Assembly: GCA_036674765.1 (NCBI GenBank)
Contig: JARVKI010000055.1
Location: 1-64,000 of the forward strand
Source: Seiridium cupressi
Lineage: Eukaryota; Ascomycota; Sordariomycetes; Amphisphaeriales; Sporocadaceae
Reading direction: 5' to 3'
DNA: 64,000 nucleotides
Each line of letters opens with the position of its first letter. The stretch's first letter is position 1. The position numbers and the translations under genes were made by a program. Shown piece by piece: positions 1-10,975 of the stretch. Below the pieces are notes generated by a model that was not told the origin of the DNA, made no database searches, and saw only the letters and a list, made by a program, of their open reading frames with translations.

Positions 1-73
<73 letters not shown>
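1..73. repeat. Poly-C homopolymer at the window edge
   Basis: The first 73 bases are uninterrupted C. They are followed directly by ordinary mixed sequence. There is no telomere-type repeat (no TTAGGG/CCCTAA units). A homopolymer this pure at the very end of a contig is most likely a sequencing or assembly artefact. Confidence 0.9.
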
Positions 74-1693
74 AGGTGTTGAAAGAAAGAAAACTAAAAA
101 TCCAAAAATACTAGTTTTGTCACTGCGAGCTCGCATTACGTTCCAGGGTATGCTTGTTCGTAGTCTCAGGTTTCTCTCAAGACGTCGAAATCTATGTATT
201 ACCTCACGGTGCCACCAGTCTGACGGGTTGACTCGCTGCTGACCGAGTGACTCCTATTCGCTACAATACGACGCACTCATTTCTTCGGGCTATCGAATCA
301 GACCTAACCAACCGGGCTAAAGAAGTCCGGGCCGGAGCCCCACCGACACCCTTGCAGCCCTACAGGGCTGTTGTAGAACTGCAAACCGCATTCCGCACCT
401 TCCAAGCAACTCAGGCGGGTGAATAAAACGCGCAGCGACAGGGTCTCAGAGAATACCCAGCGTGCCGCGTGCATGACGATGTCTGCGGTATTCGCTGTTC
501 GGCAGGGGAGAGGGGTTCGAAATACGTCGAGCCTGCCTCTGACTGGCTGAAGAGAGAGAGCCTGGTAAGATGATCGGCCTCACCGGACCTTGCCGCTGCC
601 TGCTTGCAGTAGACGAACTGCGAAGTTGTGGGGGAGGGTTACGAGACGGTCGCAGTCCAACGAGGCTTTCGGTGCGCCATATGAGATCCTGGCAGGGCAT
701 GCTCGCTTATTGGTCTTCTCGCTTTGCGTTCTCGGATACACTCCCAACCCGACAGTGGCGATCTGACACCTGGCCCGCCATGCCCACCGTGAAAGGGAAC
801 GTGAGGGTGAGAGTGAGAGTGAGAGGAGCAAAGCGCGAGGAGCACCACTGTGCTTGTCTATACGTCAGCTGCCGTGCCTCCACGGTACTTGTCCTGTGAC
901 GGGTCCAGTCGACCACCCCGTCTGACTTGTCGAGAGGTACGGTAGTCACTCGGCGCCATGCACCCTCGTAGGGCTGCATATGCATGGCAGGTCTAAAGGA
1001 CGCACTTGGGGTTTCCCAGTAGCCTATCTGTAATAAAGACAAGGCATTCAAGATCGAGAGTGACCTTTGATGGACCCCCAGGCCTCGTAAAGGGCGTCCC
1101 AGCAGACCGACCGAAACGAATTGTGCTGCTCGTCCGGTGCACCACAAACCAGATTCACCAATAAACCTTCGTTGTTTAGCCAAGTCCAACGGTGGCCACC
1201 AATCACCGGACCCTCCCTCATAGTCGGAAGGATTACCCACGGGGATTCCAGGCTCTGCGTAGGGCTGAACGGAAACTCTCAGTGGGCGACCCTGAGATTG
1301 AGACCATGACAAACCCCAGCTGCTGACTCCCCTGATATATAGTGTCTTCACACCGCCCCCACATTCCTTGATGTTGACGCCCGGTTTTGCCTTGCTCCTT
1401 TTATCCCCCTTATCTCCTTGCCTCCTTCAGTTTTGACTATTTCGGAGCGTTCAGCCGAGGAGGCATTCATTGGCCTTGATACACCGTAAGCGACCAAGGT
1501 CTGATCGACCGGGAGCCAAAAGTGCCTCGCTACCTTGCCGATGAAATCAACGATCACCATCTAGTTTGGCCTTATTGACCTGTTGACGATACTGGAACAA
1601 CTACGACGAGACCAAGTTCAGTGCCACTACGATCGCGAGTGCACATGGGCTCGGGGCCAAAAGTCCCATACAGACCCACCGATCCATGAGAAA
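74..1693. other. Intergenic, no supported gene
   Basis: Only short, unconvincing open frames are present. The longest is a 214-codon minus-strand frame at 707-1351. It has biased low-complexity stretches and no recognisable domain. A GTGAGA/GTGAGG-type purine-rich simple repeat lies near 800-830. The right end is presumably the promoter of the zinc-cluster gene. Confidence 0.5.
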
Positions 1694-3938
1694 ATGGTTG
1701 GCGTCAAGGGCAAATACAAGGGTTGCAATACGTGCCGGAAGCGACGGGTTGCGGTGCGTATGGCCCCATCTTCTGATACGACCCCTATGATGCCGGGGCC
1801 TTCCAGATCTACTAACATTCCATCTGGTTTCCGCGACGTCATACCCACCGAAGATGCGATCACTAATTGCTAACAGTGCGATAACACGCGACCCTTCTGT
1901 AAGAAGTGTACTGACCATGGTCGCGAGTGTGAGGGTTATCACACAGAGACTGTATTTATCGTCGGGACCATCGAAGATAAAGGAAGATGCGCTTCGCATC
2001 CACCACGTAACCTCCAGAGCTCGTTGTCCTCCTCATCAAGCAAGAAGAAAGCCGCCGACGTCGACAGCTTTAGCCCAAGTCCTGAGCCTGCGAAGAGTAG
2101 GAGAAGGGCTGCCTCGGAAGGACAGCAGAATGACACAAACCTCGAGTTCACTGAAGTCAGCCCGGTCCGGATGAGCTGGGAAGAACGTGTTAACGTAGCA
2201 TCAGTAGGTGGTCTGCACAAGTTGAGGTTTGCGGCGATCCACACAAAGCTGAGGAACGTCAGGCGGCAACCTGAGCGCTTGGGCGATTGGGAGATGAAGC
2301 TGAGTTTCTCCACATCAAGCAGGGTTGATGTCACACCTACTTTCACGGAGGACGAGTTCAAGCTGGAGGCGGAGTGCTTCGTCTTTCTCCCAAGGAGTGG
2401 TTGGCGTTCGACCCACGGGCAAGGCAGCGAAGACGAGGAAGGAGTGTGCCTTTTTCTCTACGAGGTGCGTAAACAGCGTACATCTAGCTTGGACATGGCC
2501 GGAAAAGACTGACATTTTCGCACCTGGAACAGCAAAATGCATCCGCAGCGTATAGCAACAAACCACTGTGGAAGGACCCAGCTATCCTCAGCAACCCGGT
2601 TCGTCAGCGGGGATCAGAGGCTTTCAAGGCTTTTCCGGGACACCACTTCTTCACTCGGGTGTATCGTCCAAATGCTGTAAGTCATGTTCTGTTGTGGCGG
2701 GATCTTTCTGACTGCTGCAATAACAATGGTTTCCTTCTTTTCCTCTTGGCCTCCTTGACCTAAAGTTATTGTCTAAGCAGGCCCACTGACAGCGATAATA
2801 GATATTCGCGGCCCTTCTCAACCACAACCCAACCCCGCTAGCAGACCCGGAATGGCTCACGGTGCCTTGGGAACATTCTCCCAAAACTGCTCTTGATAAC
2901 CTCCTCGATATAATCTCGCAGCTCCCCTCGCTTCTCTCCCGAGCCGATCGCGTCTTGCCACTTCCTCCTTCTATCAGCCGCCGTCTCAAAGCGAATGATA
3001 TCATCTCGAAATGCGCAGCCGTTGAGGCCCAGATCGAGGCATGGTATACATGCATCGAAGAAGCTGCAGCACGAAATAGGGAGAATCCATTGCTCTACTG
3101 GCCATGGCAGAGAGACATGGTCATTGCGTCGACGGGACAGTGGGAACAAGGACAGGTGCCATTCCAAGTCACATACGAATTCCCCACAGCCGAAGGGGGG
3201 TTGGCGCATATTTATTATTGGACTGCCTTGATTGTGCTGTATGGGATTACAGCGCGGCTTGCTGAAGGCGTGGCCACAGACGCGAGTGCTGTTGGACCAT
3301 CTACTACCATTCCAACTGCAGCACACCCACTTACGCCCGGCTCTATGCCGTCTTCGACAGCCTACATCCAGCCTCAGGGATATAGCTATGGCTCACCTAA
3401 CCATGCAGCGCATAGCTTTGGGTCTATGCCTAAGGGGGGCCTATCCCCACCATCCACCACTGGTTCTCTTCCCTACTACCAGACAAGTTCCAGTAGCCCA
3501 TACCACACATCCGCTAGTCCTCAAATCGATAATCCGGCTTCAGGGTCTCGTGGAATCCCGCTAAACATTGACCCAGCTAAGTATGGACCTCGTGAAATTC
3601 GCAAGTTAGCGGCCAATGTGTGTCGAAGTCTTGACTGGGCAATTGGGCGTTCCGAAAGCGAAGGCCTGGGGCCAACAAGCCAGCCGGACCTGGTAGCTGC
3701 GCCGCTTCATATTGTGGAGAGTTTCTATGAAAGCATTAAGACTATCGGAGATGGAGAGCTTGAAAGGCTGTGGTGCCGCAGTTTTAGACAGCGTTGGGAA
3801 CGTCGGGGCAGAGAGATCGAGTCTATGGTCCTAGAGTTGAAAGACGGCTCCCGGTCAGGGCCTGCGACTTCAAATGCTAGACTCGGGACGAATACGGGAG
3901 CTAGAAGCTGGATTGAGCTGGGCAAGTTTGGGGGATGA
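1694..3938 (+). CDS. Zn2Cys6 (C6) zinc-cluster transcription factor
   Basis: Four exons are inferred: 1694-1753, 1877-2464, 2533-2676 and 2802-3938, giving about 642 aa. The zinc cluster is split by intron 1. After splicing the six cysteines fall at residues 11, 14, 21, 28, 31 and 38, with C-x2-C-x6-C-x6-C-x2-C-x6-C spacing. This is the binuclear DNA-binding domain of fungal C6 regulators. The linker after it is Ser/Lys-rich. The long C-terminal part lacks an obvious motif but resembles the helical regulatory half of such proteins, and it includes a Ser/Pro/Tyr-rich stretch. Start 1694 was chosen because M-V-G then basic residues before the first Cys is usual in this subfamily; an in-frame ATG at 1583 is an alternative. 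Introns are 123, 68 and 125 nt with GT..AG ends, all at phase 0. The target genes cannot be told from the sequence. Confidence 0.85.
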
Positions 3939-4504
3939 TTCAGTGGTCTTGAACTATAGTAGCGATCATCTGTCGTGGATGAATGTTGAGCACAAAAATC
4001 CTCTGGATGCATGAACAGAAAGGCCACTCGTGCTGCCGCCTGTGTGATGGCTGGAGTGCTCCAACAATGATGTTACAAAGACAAAAGAGACCACAGCAAG
4101 AGTAGTGATACGTCTATGCCCGTCTCCCTCATATGTGGCCAGTAGTATAACGTGCTCTATCAATGGTCATATGACCAAGTGTAAATCAATCCACTTGATC
4201 AAGTATCAACAGGAAGAGTTATACAGTGTGGTCACATAGGAGAACAATATGGACCCAGTATGTTTCCTACAAGTTCCGTGGGAAGACTTGGGTTTCATTG
4301 GTATGAAATTAAGATTAAGAAGAACGACGAGGTTTTGGGAAAAGAATGAGCGGCGCAAACCGATGAATCAGAACCCTTTCCTAGAACTCCTAAGACCTTT
4401 AGCCGCCCACACCCCCAACAGCCCAAACCAAGATGGATATTCCAAAATTTCCCCGCCGCCGCCTCGTAGATCTCAAGCAGTGATGGTTAAACATTGCCTC
4501 AATT
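3939..4504. other. Intergenic, no gene seen
   Basis: This lies between the 3' end of the zinc-cluster gene and the convergent wall-protein gene. A 138-codon plus frame at 4249-4665 runs antisense into the wall-protein gene and has no recognisable features. The interval presumably holds two 3' UTRs. Confidence 0.5.
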
Positions 4505-5110
4505 TTAGACGAGAACAAAGGCGAGGGCAGCCGCCGCCCAGATGCCACCCGCTTGGGCCATATTGGTGGGCGCAGCAGCAGTCACAATGCTGGTTGTCGA
4601 TGACGTCGTGTTCTCAGATGAAGTCGACGACGTCACCGTGGCGCTGTCTGAAGATGTGCTGGTAGTTGTCGAGCCAGACGAACTAATCGTCGACGTTTTG
4701 GTTGAAATAGTAGTCGTCGTAGTCACTGTCGGGAGGTCTGAAGTGGCAGACGTATTGGAACCAGTTCCAGTAGACGTGGCTGAGTCCGTAGTGGTGCTGA
4801 TGGTGATAGTGGTTGTGTCTACAGGCACAGAGATTGTCACAGTGGATGTGGTGTCATCCGTCGTGATGAGGCTGGTCGTAGTCGAGAAGAGGGTGCTCTC
4901 GCTGACTGTGGAGTTTGGGGAATGGTGGTAATGTTTTCCTCCCTTATCGCCGTCGTCATGGTCACAGTTGTCATCGTCGTTGTTGCCTCCATGTTTGGAC
5001 CCGCTGTCCTTGTCGTCATTGTCACCATGGTTCTGAGCATCAAGGCCACTGGAAGACGTCGCACACACAGCTACTGCTAGAACAGATAGGGCAAAAATCG
5101 AGGACTTCAT
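4505..5110 (-). CDS. Ser/Thr-rich GPI-anchored type cell-surface protein
   Basis: A single exon encodes 201 aa. Residues 1-18 form a typical signal peptide (MKSS then a hydrophobic core ending near A-T-S). Residues about 25-65 are very rich in Asp, Asn, His, Lys and Gly. Residues about 66-180 are almost only Ser, Thr and Val, as in heavily O-mannosylated stalks. The last 20 residues are a small-residue cleavage region followed by a hydrophobic tail (AAAALAFVLV), which fits a GPI-anchor signal. No enzyme domain is visible. The His/Asp-rich segment could bind metal ions, but that is inference. It is probably a wall or membrane-surface structural protein. Low-complexity proteins of this kind diverge fast, so orthology cannot be stated. 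Confidence 0.75.
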   Translation of the reverse strand: MKSSIFALSVLAVAVCATSSSGLDAQNHGDNDDKDSGSKHGGNNDDDNCDHDDGDKGGKHYHHSPNSTVSESTLFSTTTSLITTDDTTSTVTISVPVDTTTITISTTTDSATSTGTGSNTSATSDLPTVTTTTTISTKTSTISSSGSTTTSTSSDSATVTSSTSSENTTSSTTSIVTAAAPTNMAQAGGIWAAAALAFVLV

Positions 5111-7087
5111 TGTGGGCCGACTATAGCTAGGTGGTCTTGCTCAATGATGGTAATGATCGGCAAGCCTAGGAAGTCGACGCAACGTTGAAAATGCGGGCAC
5201 ATTCCAGGAGCTATCTGTTATATACAGCATAGTAGCGCCGCCAGGTTTCAGGACTCCTCGAGTCTATCGAGTATGTCCCAGTCTCTTTCCTTCGACACAT
5301 GATAGGAGCCTCGCAAACAGGGGAGTCTCCGACGTTTCGCGGATACGGGGAGATTGATCGTGGCTGTGCCCGGTCTCGCGGGAGTGTGACTGCTTCGGAA
5401 GTGGTAGGGGCAAAAAGAAGGGGACCCTAGCTGTCGCAGTCTTTCAACGTCGACAAGAAGCTCAAATTGGTTAAATGCGCTTGCAAGTGGCCGACAACCT
5501 GAGAATTGTGTTAAAGAGTTAGTGGGATGGCAAGGGGACAGTGCTCTCTGTCCATACCCCAAGACGACCCGGCTGCGAACTATACAGGGTTGAATCCTAG
5601 GGTCACGGGTTTTCCACGTCCTAGAAAGACGAAAATCGCGAGGCTTGTTGTCGCTCGTGGTTTTTGAAGTATAGGCCCCACCACACCTGTATCATGGAAC
5701 CTCAGCATGATGGGGAGGTGCCTCGATTTGGACGAAACCCCGACATGGGTGAACAGGCTCCTTGTACCCCTGCATGTCGGCAGCAAAGCCTTCCCATTTC
5801 GTCATCGGCATCCAAAACGTCTGCGAATCAGAAGTAATATAGTTTCTCCCTCAGTTTCAGGGTTGAGACGATAACTTAGGGTGCTGCTGTCTGCGAGCCG
5901 CTTCGAAAGTTGCCCACACGACCTCCTGGAGCTAGAATATATTTCCTTATCCTGTTAGTCTTCGCCTCTCTTGTCGGCAGCAGTCTCGGCAAGTGCTGAA
6001 CTCCAGCAGCGTCTGTTGATAAACTCGTGATTGCATAGGGGAGTTGCTCTTCCAAGCCCCTGTTACAGGGCAGCTAAATTGAATTTCATTGTCCATGTCA
6101 AGTGTGCATAATTTCTTGTGGGTCGAGTTCGGTTGATGTCAAATGTCTTGAGACGGGTATTACAAACCAAGGATTGGGGTTTTCACTGCCGGCACCCTTC
6201 AGCCCTTTCTTTGCCTGGGTGCGTAGAACGAAACATGTTCATCTGACGAGTGCGCAAAGCTTTAAATCTATACCGACCGAGCTTATAGAAGTACTAACCA
6301 GGCCCAACTTGTGGTTTCATAGAAAAAAAATAAAACGGCATTTTGAGATGAAAGACCGCCAAACATAGAGCCGTATGACTGACTACCTTTGGATAGCGCC
6401 TGGATTTTGGGGTTTGGATTCTGAATGTGTTGAAGATTTAGAACACAACTGATGCTAACCGCATATCCTCTAACACTACTCCTTTGGAAGCGGAGTGTAC
6501 ACTGGTTGCGGTAGGACGTGCTGGGTGGATCTCGATGATATGCTGCAAGACGTGCAGGAAAAAACATCGTATACTTATACAGCCATATAAACTAAGGCGT
6601 TGTCTATACTTTCACGGCAGTGGAGACCCGGCTTAGGAGTTTCCAGTCAACAATACCACCACTTTGGCTTTGTGTTTCTGACGGTATTGGAGAATTAGGA
6701 TACATATTACAGAGGATAGGTCTATCGAAAGAACGTACAGACAAATAGAAGCACCGGAGAAATCTCATCTGCATCTGATTGACATTATTCGAAAAATGCA
6801 CACTAGACTGACGGTTAGGTTAGTTAAGTAATACAGTATCTCCCGAGCGCTAGCGCGTTCAGGGGCAGTTGCAGGGATTATGCAATCCCGTCGCCCCGCG
6901 TTGTCGATATTCCCAAAATTTTGAGCCGATACTAATCCCGTACGACTCCGACCGCTTCATCCCCAACTACATACCATCTGTCACAAGTGGCGGGCTGCTG
7001 TCTCGACATATCGACATATCGGAAGGAAGAAGTCAGACAACGGGGACCCAGACGCCGAATCGCGACCATAAAAAACATACCAGCACC
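5111..7087. other. Intergenic, no supported gene
   Basis: About 2 kb holds only short frames without domain features. Base composition is more AT-rich around 6270-6400. Apart from the TATA-like element near 5218, I see no RNA gene, transposon end or tandem repeat. Confidence 0.5.
5218..5224 (-). promoter_or_regulatory. TATA-like box upstream of the wall-protein gene
   Basis: The minus strand reads TATATAA about 110 nt upstream of the ATG at 5110, a usual distance for a TATA element in filamentous ascomycetes. The assignment is positional only. Confidence 0.4.
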
Positions 7088-7568
7088 ATGTGGTAAGCCT
7101 TTTCTTTCACTTTCCCGTCCCTGCCTGAACGCCCGCCGCGCCACTCTTGTCGCCTACCGCTGTAGATGTTACCACGCACCGCCTAGCTGACCTGTCGGAT
7201 TCAGCAAACACGTTCTGAACGCCCAAGTATCAATCCGCAGCCCCTGCTGCCGGAAATGGTTTGACTGTGCCGAGTGCCACCATGAGTCCGAGTCGCATCC
7301 ACTGAAGCCCACTCTCGAGATGACCTTTGCCTGCAAGAAGTGTCGCAAATGTTTCCGCAAGGAAGTCGAGGAGTTCGAGGAGGCCGACGAGTACTGCCCC
7401 CACTGTGACAACCACTTTGTCATTGAGGCCGTCATGCCGAAGCCCTCATTGAGAGTCGAGGGCGAGGATGCGCGTGTGGACAACAGGATGTTGAAGGATG
7501 ACAGAGTCAAGGCCAAAGAGATGAGGACGATATTTGACATCGACAAGGAGGCTGATAGGTTGGGATGA
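7088..7568 (+). CDS. Small CHY-type zinc-finger protein
   Basis: Two exons are inferred: 7088-7092 (only ATG plus TG) and 7205-7568, giving 122 aa. The 112-nt intron has GTAAGC, a CTGAC branch site and CAG. Splicing gives a start of M-C-K-H-V-L-N-A-Q, then C16-C17, C23-x2-C26-H27, H33, C45-x2-C48, C51 and C67-x2-C70. This is the multi-zinc CHY finger, found alone in Hot13 (mitochondrial intermembrane space, assists small Tim import) and fused to RING in plant and animal ligases. There is no RING here. The C-terminal third is charged and probably helical. The closest type is the short stand-alone fungal CHY protein. A direct Hot13 role is possible but not shown. The start depends on the 5-nt exon, because no other ATG gives the complete finger. 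Confidence 0.8.
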
Positions 7569-7833
7569 TGAGTGCCCCGCAAGCTGTACGGAAGGACGCA
7601 GATATATGTAAATGGAGGCGGGGGAGTATGATACCACTATAGACGACATCACTCATGAGACAAGACGAACATTATGACACACCCAGGAGACCGAGGAAGC
7701 ACCACTTTTGCGTCGAGGTAGTATACAGATTTGTGACGGTCATCATCACTCTATGGCCCAGTCATCATATCTGTGGAAGGATACTCTTTCCGTCCACAAG
7801 AACTAGTTCATCTAAATATAACCTGCCCAGCGC

Positions 7834-8881
7834 CTATGCGTCATCACTGCTTCTCGTCAGGATTGCAGCACTACCTGTACCCGGCGTCCGGCCCGTCTTC
7901 TTTTTGGCAGCCTCCTCTTGCTTCTCCTGCTCAATGTTCTTAACGTAGCCCTCAATGTCTCCCTCGGGCAGCATCTCGATGGTCTTGCCAGGCGCCATGA
8001 TGGCGATCTCAATGTTCTTGGCGCCAGTCTGGACGACCTCAAGTAGTGACTTGATAGCCAGTCGGATTGTGGCCTCGCGGTTCATGTCCTCCTTGTAGTT
8101 GCGCTCTAGGAATTCACGAACGGTCTTGCTGGAGCGACCGATGGCATTTGCCTTCCTATTGGTGGAACACACGGATCAGCTTTTGTCTTTCTCGCCCTTC
8201 GAGCGGGCATGATTCTCATTTTTCCTTCGAAATTGTTGACCTACCATGCACTGTAAATACCACTGGGCTCTGTTTGATACAAGCGGGGCGTCTTGGTTCC
8301 CTTGTCAAACCCCACGATCATGGTGCTGATACCGAACGGCCGGACACCACCACTCTGCGTGTACCGCTGCTGTACGCCAGCGACATACTTGGTGATATAC
8401 TCAATTGAACAGGGGTCCTCGACGGTCAGTCTGTGCGATTGGGCCTCTAGCCGGGCCTTGTCGACGAGGATGCGGGCGTCGGCGTTTAGACCGGCGAATG
8501 CCAGGCAGACGTGCGTGTCGACGAGGCAGATCTTGGAAGGTGTAATTCTCGTATCTTGCAGCTTCATTGCTGAGCGCTTCTCACAGCCTAGGACGACGAT
8601 ATCGGAACCCTTCACGCCTACAGCGCAAGTACCTGAACGTTCGCGTTAGAGGGGTTGGTCTAGACTGCCGAAGGAATGAGCATACCTCGCTTTACGGCTT
8701 CGCCGGCATACTCGACTTGGAAGACGTGTCCATCAGGACTATTGACTGTTAGAAAACGGTGCTGGGTGGGAAAGCAAGTAATGGTGCGGACCTGAAGACT
8801 GCAGAGGCATTAGCTAAAGTCGCGAAGCAGTCAGGGCCGATTAATCTTACCTGAAAGTGCTCTATCGTATCCCGACGCCAT
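7834..8881 (-). CDS. PRE6: 20S proteasome subunit alpha4 (Pre6/PSMA7 type)
   Basis: Five exons on the minus strand: 8851-8881, 8792-8798 (7 nt), 8686-8738, 8245-8632 and 7834-8155, giving 266 aa in one frame. The protein opens with the alpha-subunit N-terminal signature (GYDRALSVFSPDGH, then VFQVEYA), which forms the gate of the 20S barrel. It continues with [29 protein letters not shown] and [11 protein letters not shown], which fit the alpha4 branch best. As in all alpha subunits there is no N-terminal catalytic Thr. The C-terminus ends in a charged tail rich in Glu/Lys after IEQEKQEE. Introns are 52, 53, 53 and 89 nt. The 7-nt exon is needed to encode V-F-S of the signature. Its downstream donor is GTCCGC, weaker than the usual GTRHGT. 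The function is core protein degradation in the nucleus and cytosol. Confidence 0.93.
8792..8798 (-). other. 7-nt microexon in proteasome alpha4
   Basis: The minus strand reads TCTTCAG between an upstream CTGCAG acceptor and a downstream GTCCGC donor. With flanking exons it completes the codons for Val-Phe-Ser in the conserved alpha-subunit signature. Skipping it would both shift the frame (7 nt) and delete that motif. Confidence 0.85.
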
Positions 8882-10873
8882 GATTCTCAAGTGCAAAGAT
8901 CTGTATTGGGATTACGGAGAGATGCTGTGCTTCGAATGTGGTGTGTTGGGGGTATCTCGGTCGTGATCAGCTCGATTATGGATGGGTTTGGATGAGGTCG
9001 AATGCAGGCGCAAGGCTGCCAGAGTTACGAAGCTCCCCCGTCACCAAACCAAACAGCTGGAGCTCCAAGCTCTGAGGCGCCGGGCCCTGGCTGGCCATAG
9101 CGCCGCCCCCCAGATGCACAAGTACGATGTAAGCATAAAGCGCAAGACGCCACATTACTCGGTGCATAACACCGCCACAGACGCAACTTATGATTGCAGC
9201 GTATACTATTGGTGTGGCTTTCCTAGTATAGGCAACATCGTGAGCAAATCCAGTCTACAACAGCCAACAACCAACTACCTCGATTAATTGTGTCTGATAA
9301 AATGGTCCATTGTTTCCTGTTTCGATAACACAATTCATGGCATGATCATTGCTCAAATTGCTGACATCTTAACACCACGCTGACAAGTCTCATCGGCTGT
9401 TCTCGTCTGTCGCAAAAACCCAATGATATCTCTTCCCTCCTGTCGCTGTCACCAATTTATTTCCCCTGGCTTGGGCTCGCAAGATTCCAACTCTCAGGTG
9501 AGTGGAACCGAGGCCCTGATTTGACTGGCCGAGCTCAAGATTCAACACACAACCTATTTAACTGGATACGATCATTTGCAGTCACGGCAGCCTCGTCCAT
9601 TGTTGGATGTCGAAAACCGCACATCTAAATTCCCATAAACTTATATTTGAGCCCTTAAAACCACTTTTTCATCCCTGTCTATCAATTCCATTCCAAGCAT
9701 TATCCTGCCCTCTGGATCTCAGACTGCCCGATGAGGATCTCCTGCGAGTCCTTGGGTGCATTTTAGGAGGAAACCTAAGGTTGTGTATTCGATGACAGAG
9801 CCGGAGTGGGCTTATTTCTTCTTGTTCTTCTTTTGTTCAACTAGAAAGGAGCTTAACGAACTCACCCAGCGGCTTGTAGAGGTTATTTTGACAATTGAAA
9901 CGAATGAAGATTGCCGTATAATGTATACCCTAGAACGCGAATAAATACAGGTTATTTAAAATATACATTGTTCCGTTCTAAATCCAGGCTCAGCCTCTGG
10001 AAGTAGCTATTTACTTACGTCTTCATGGTAAATTGGGGGAGGCGGCCCGGCATCCATGATACGTTGGAGTATAGGCGAAATGTCCCGTGTTTCTCCAGTA
10101 GTTTCCACACAAGTGCAATAACACGATTGGGATGGCAGAGGTAGGTGTCTTCCATTTACTTTCGCTACGGTCGTGCCAGAGATTTCCAATTGAGCACAGC
10201 CGTTCCCAGCCTTTCATAGGCAACACATAGTTCAGCAGACACATGTATAGAGGAAGAATATTAAGGATGGCAAACAACGCCTTCGAAAAGGATTTCAGTC
10301 ATTCTGACCGTAGATGCCTTTAGGTCTCGCTTGCAAAAAGGTGAGTTTCGGCTGGAGCCGCACAACCCAGGTAGAGCCTGACGACACAAGTGCCAAGAGA
10401 CGCGGCCAAGGCACAACTCAAGAAAGGGGAGCAGAGCACAATTGCCACACCATGAAGCGTGATACGGATGTACAAACGGACTAGAGAGTAGAAGTTGTAT
10501 GTGTACGAGCAATGACGTTTAAAGTAGTCTCTTTGACCCGTTTCCATCCTTGTACCGAATGCCGACGGAGACATTTCCACCGTGTGGGGTCCCCGCGTTT
10601 TCCTGGAGGAGCCCCTGGCTCTGCCTGAGGTCCGCTGTCCTGCATGTCCCTTGTGGAGCGGCTATTGGTGCAAATCCAATGCTACATTATTAGTATACAT
10701 GTACGGTGGCCTGGGTTCCGCCAGAGGGTCTTGGATGCGCACCAATCAATTTCAGTTGCGCCCAACTCCAAAAGTCATGTTGAAAGGGCGGCAAATTGAT
10801 CGGGCGTTGATAGCACCAATATGTTCCACTAGTTAGGATGGCTGACGGTCTTGGGTCTGTATGCTCTGTTGAG
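8882..10873. other. Intergenic, no supported gene
   Basis: About 2 kb upstream of both the minus-strand proteasome gene and the plus-strand GH43 gene. All frames are under about 100 codons with no signal peptide, domain or good splice context. No RNA gene or transposon feature was seen. Confidence 0.5.
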
Positions 10874-10880
10874 TATAAAA
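10874..10880 (+). promoter_or_regulatory. TATA box of the GH43 gene
   Basis: TATAAAA lies about 100 nt upstream of the ATG at 10976. The spacing fits a TATA-driven, inducible secreted-hydrolase gene. Confidence 0.55.
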
Positions 10881-10975
10881 ACTATGCGTCTAGCCTGCCA
10901 TTCATAGAGCCACGGACAGGAACTATATTGCAACGAGGATTATAAAATATACCGTGACGAAATAACCTAGCCACA

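Noticed and set aside
1..73. Telomere
   Set aside because: Homopolymer C only; no TTAGGG-type units follow.
707..1351. 214-codon minus-strand frame
   Set aside because: Repetitive Thr-Leu run produced by a GTGAGA-type simple repeat, no domain, overlapping frames on the other strand.
4542..4931. 129-codon plus frame rich in Val/Asp
   Set aside because: Exact antisense of the Thr/Ser-rich wall protein; its Val/Asp composition is the mirror of Thr/Ser codons.
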